Positions 5,884 through 6,021 of a DNA stretch of 6,021 bases are shown piece by piece. Every line of letters starts with the position of its first letter. Position 1 is the stretch's first letter. This DNA comes from Chlamydiota bacterium (lineage in GTDB: Bacteria > Chlamydiota > Chlamydiia > Chlamydiales > SM23-39). Where the stretch lies: positions 1 through 6,021 of the forward strand of contig JAJFMM010000228.1 in the NCBI GenBank assembly GCA_021772165.1, read 5' to 3'. Below the pieces are notes generated by a model. The model had not been told where the DNA came from. It was given only the letters and a program-made list of their open reading frames with translations, and ran no database searches. The position numbers were made by a program, and so were the translations under genes.

Positions 5884-6021
5884 ATGACAGTTCAGTTTAG
5901 TCGATCAGAAAAAGACGAAAAGACGGGAGAACACAGAACTTATGGAGCCTCGTGGAACCCGTTCCCAGGGATTGCTCAAAAAGTAGCTAATTTTTTTATC
6001 TCGTTTATTAGGGCATTCAAT
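5884..6021 (+). CDS. Unrecognised protein, N-terminal 46 residues only
   Basis: An open frame begins at ATG 5884 and leaves the window after 46 codons without a stop. It starts MTVQFSRSEKDEKTGEHRTY and then reads GASWNPFPGIAQKVANFFIS and onward. The first 20 residues are polar and charged, while residues about 28-45 form a more hydrophobic, aromatic helix-like stretch (VANFFISFIRAF). There is no cleavable signal peptide. I do not recognise a family. The well-placed GAGGA upstream supports a real start. It is separated from the metal operon by a transposase relic and is probably its own transcription unit. The polar N-terminus followed by a hydrophobic helix would also fit many chlamydial host-interaction proteins, but this is too little sequence to say so. 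Confidence 0.6.
   Translation, partial: MTVQFSRSEKDEKTGEHRTYGASWNPFPGIAQKVANFFISFIRAFN

Overview
This window most likely comes from an environmental chlamydia (order Chlamydiales, outside the genus Chlamydia). Three things point there. The seryl-tRNA synthetase resembles the chlamydial type. The gene order serS, then a small membrane protein, then a metal P-type ATPase matches what I recall of the C. trachomatis CT729-CT728-CT727 segment. The partial reverse-strand protein at the left edge resembles the chlamydial UPF0158 (CT429-like) family. The genus cannot be fixed from the sequence. Base composition looks close to balanced, higher in GC than I would expect for Parachlamydia. All of this rests on remembered family sequences; no search was run.

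Layout. Positions 1-207 hold the N-terminal 69 codons of a reverse-strand gene that runs off the left edge. The divergent gap 208-365 holds a long imperfect hairpin (250-299) and a very good sigma70-type promoter (313-341) firing rightward. It ends in a four-codon mini-ORF (355-369) that overlaps the serS start as ATGA. Four forward genes then follow with no gaps: serS (366-1658), an M18-family aspartyl aminopeptidase (1655-2908), a divergent VIT1/CCC1-like membrane protein (2892-3656), and a P1B-type metal-exporting ATPase with the SPC and HEGGT motifs of the P1B-4 subgroup (3653-5617). The junctions overlap by 4, 17 and 4 bases, so this is almost certainly one translationally coupled operon behind the single promoter at 313-341.

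To the right, 5618-5883 has no intact gene. It carries a reverse-strand relic of an IS5-type transposase (5642-5848), cut at its start, interrupted by a stop and lacking the catalytic region. A new forward gene starts at 5884 with a clear ribosome binding site and leaves the window after 46 codons; it is not recognised.

How the genes fit together. serS and the aminopeptidase are housekeeping functions (tRNA charging and peptide trimming). The last two genes look like a metal-handling pair: a VIT/CCC1-type protein and a P1B-4 ATPase both belong to families linked to Fe2+, Mn2+ or Co2+ movement out of the cytosol. That pairing is the most interesting biological suggestion here, but it remains inference. 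I found no CRISPR array, tRNA or rRNA, and no wholly new system.
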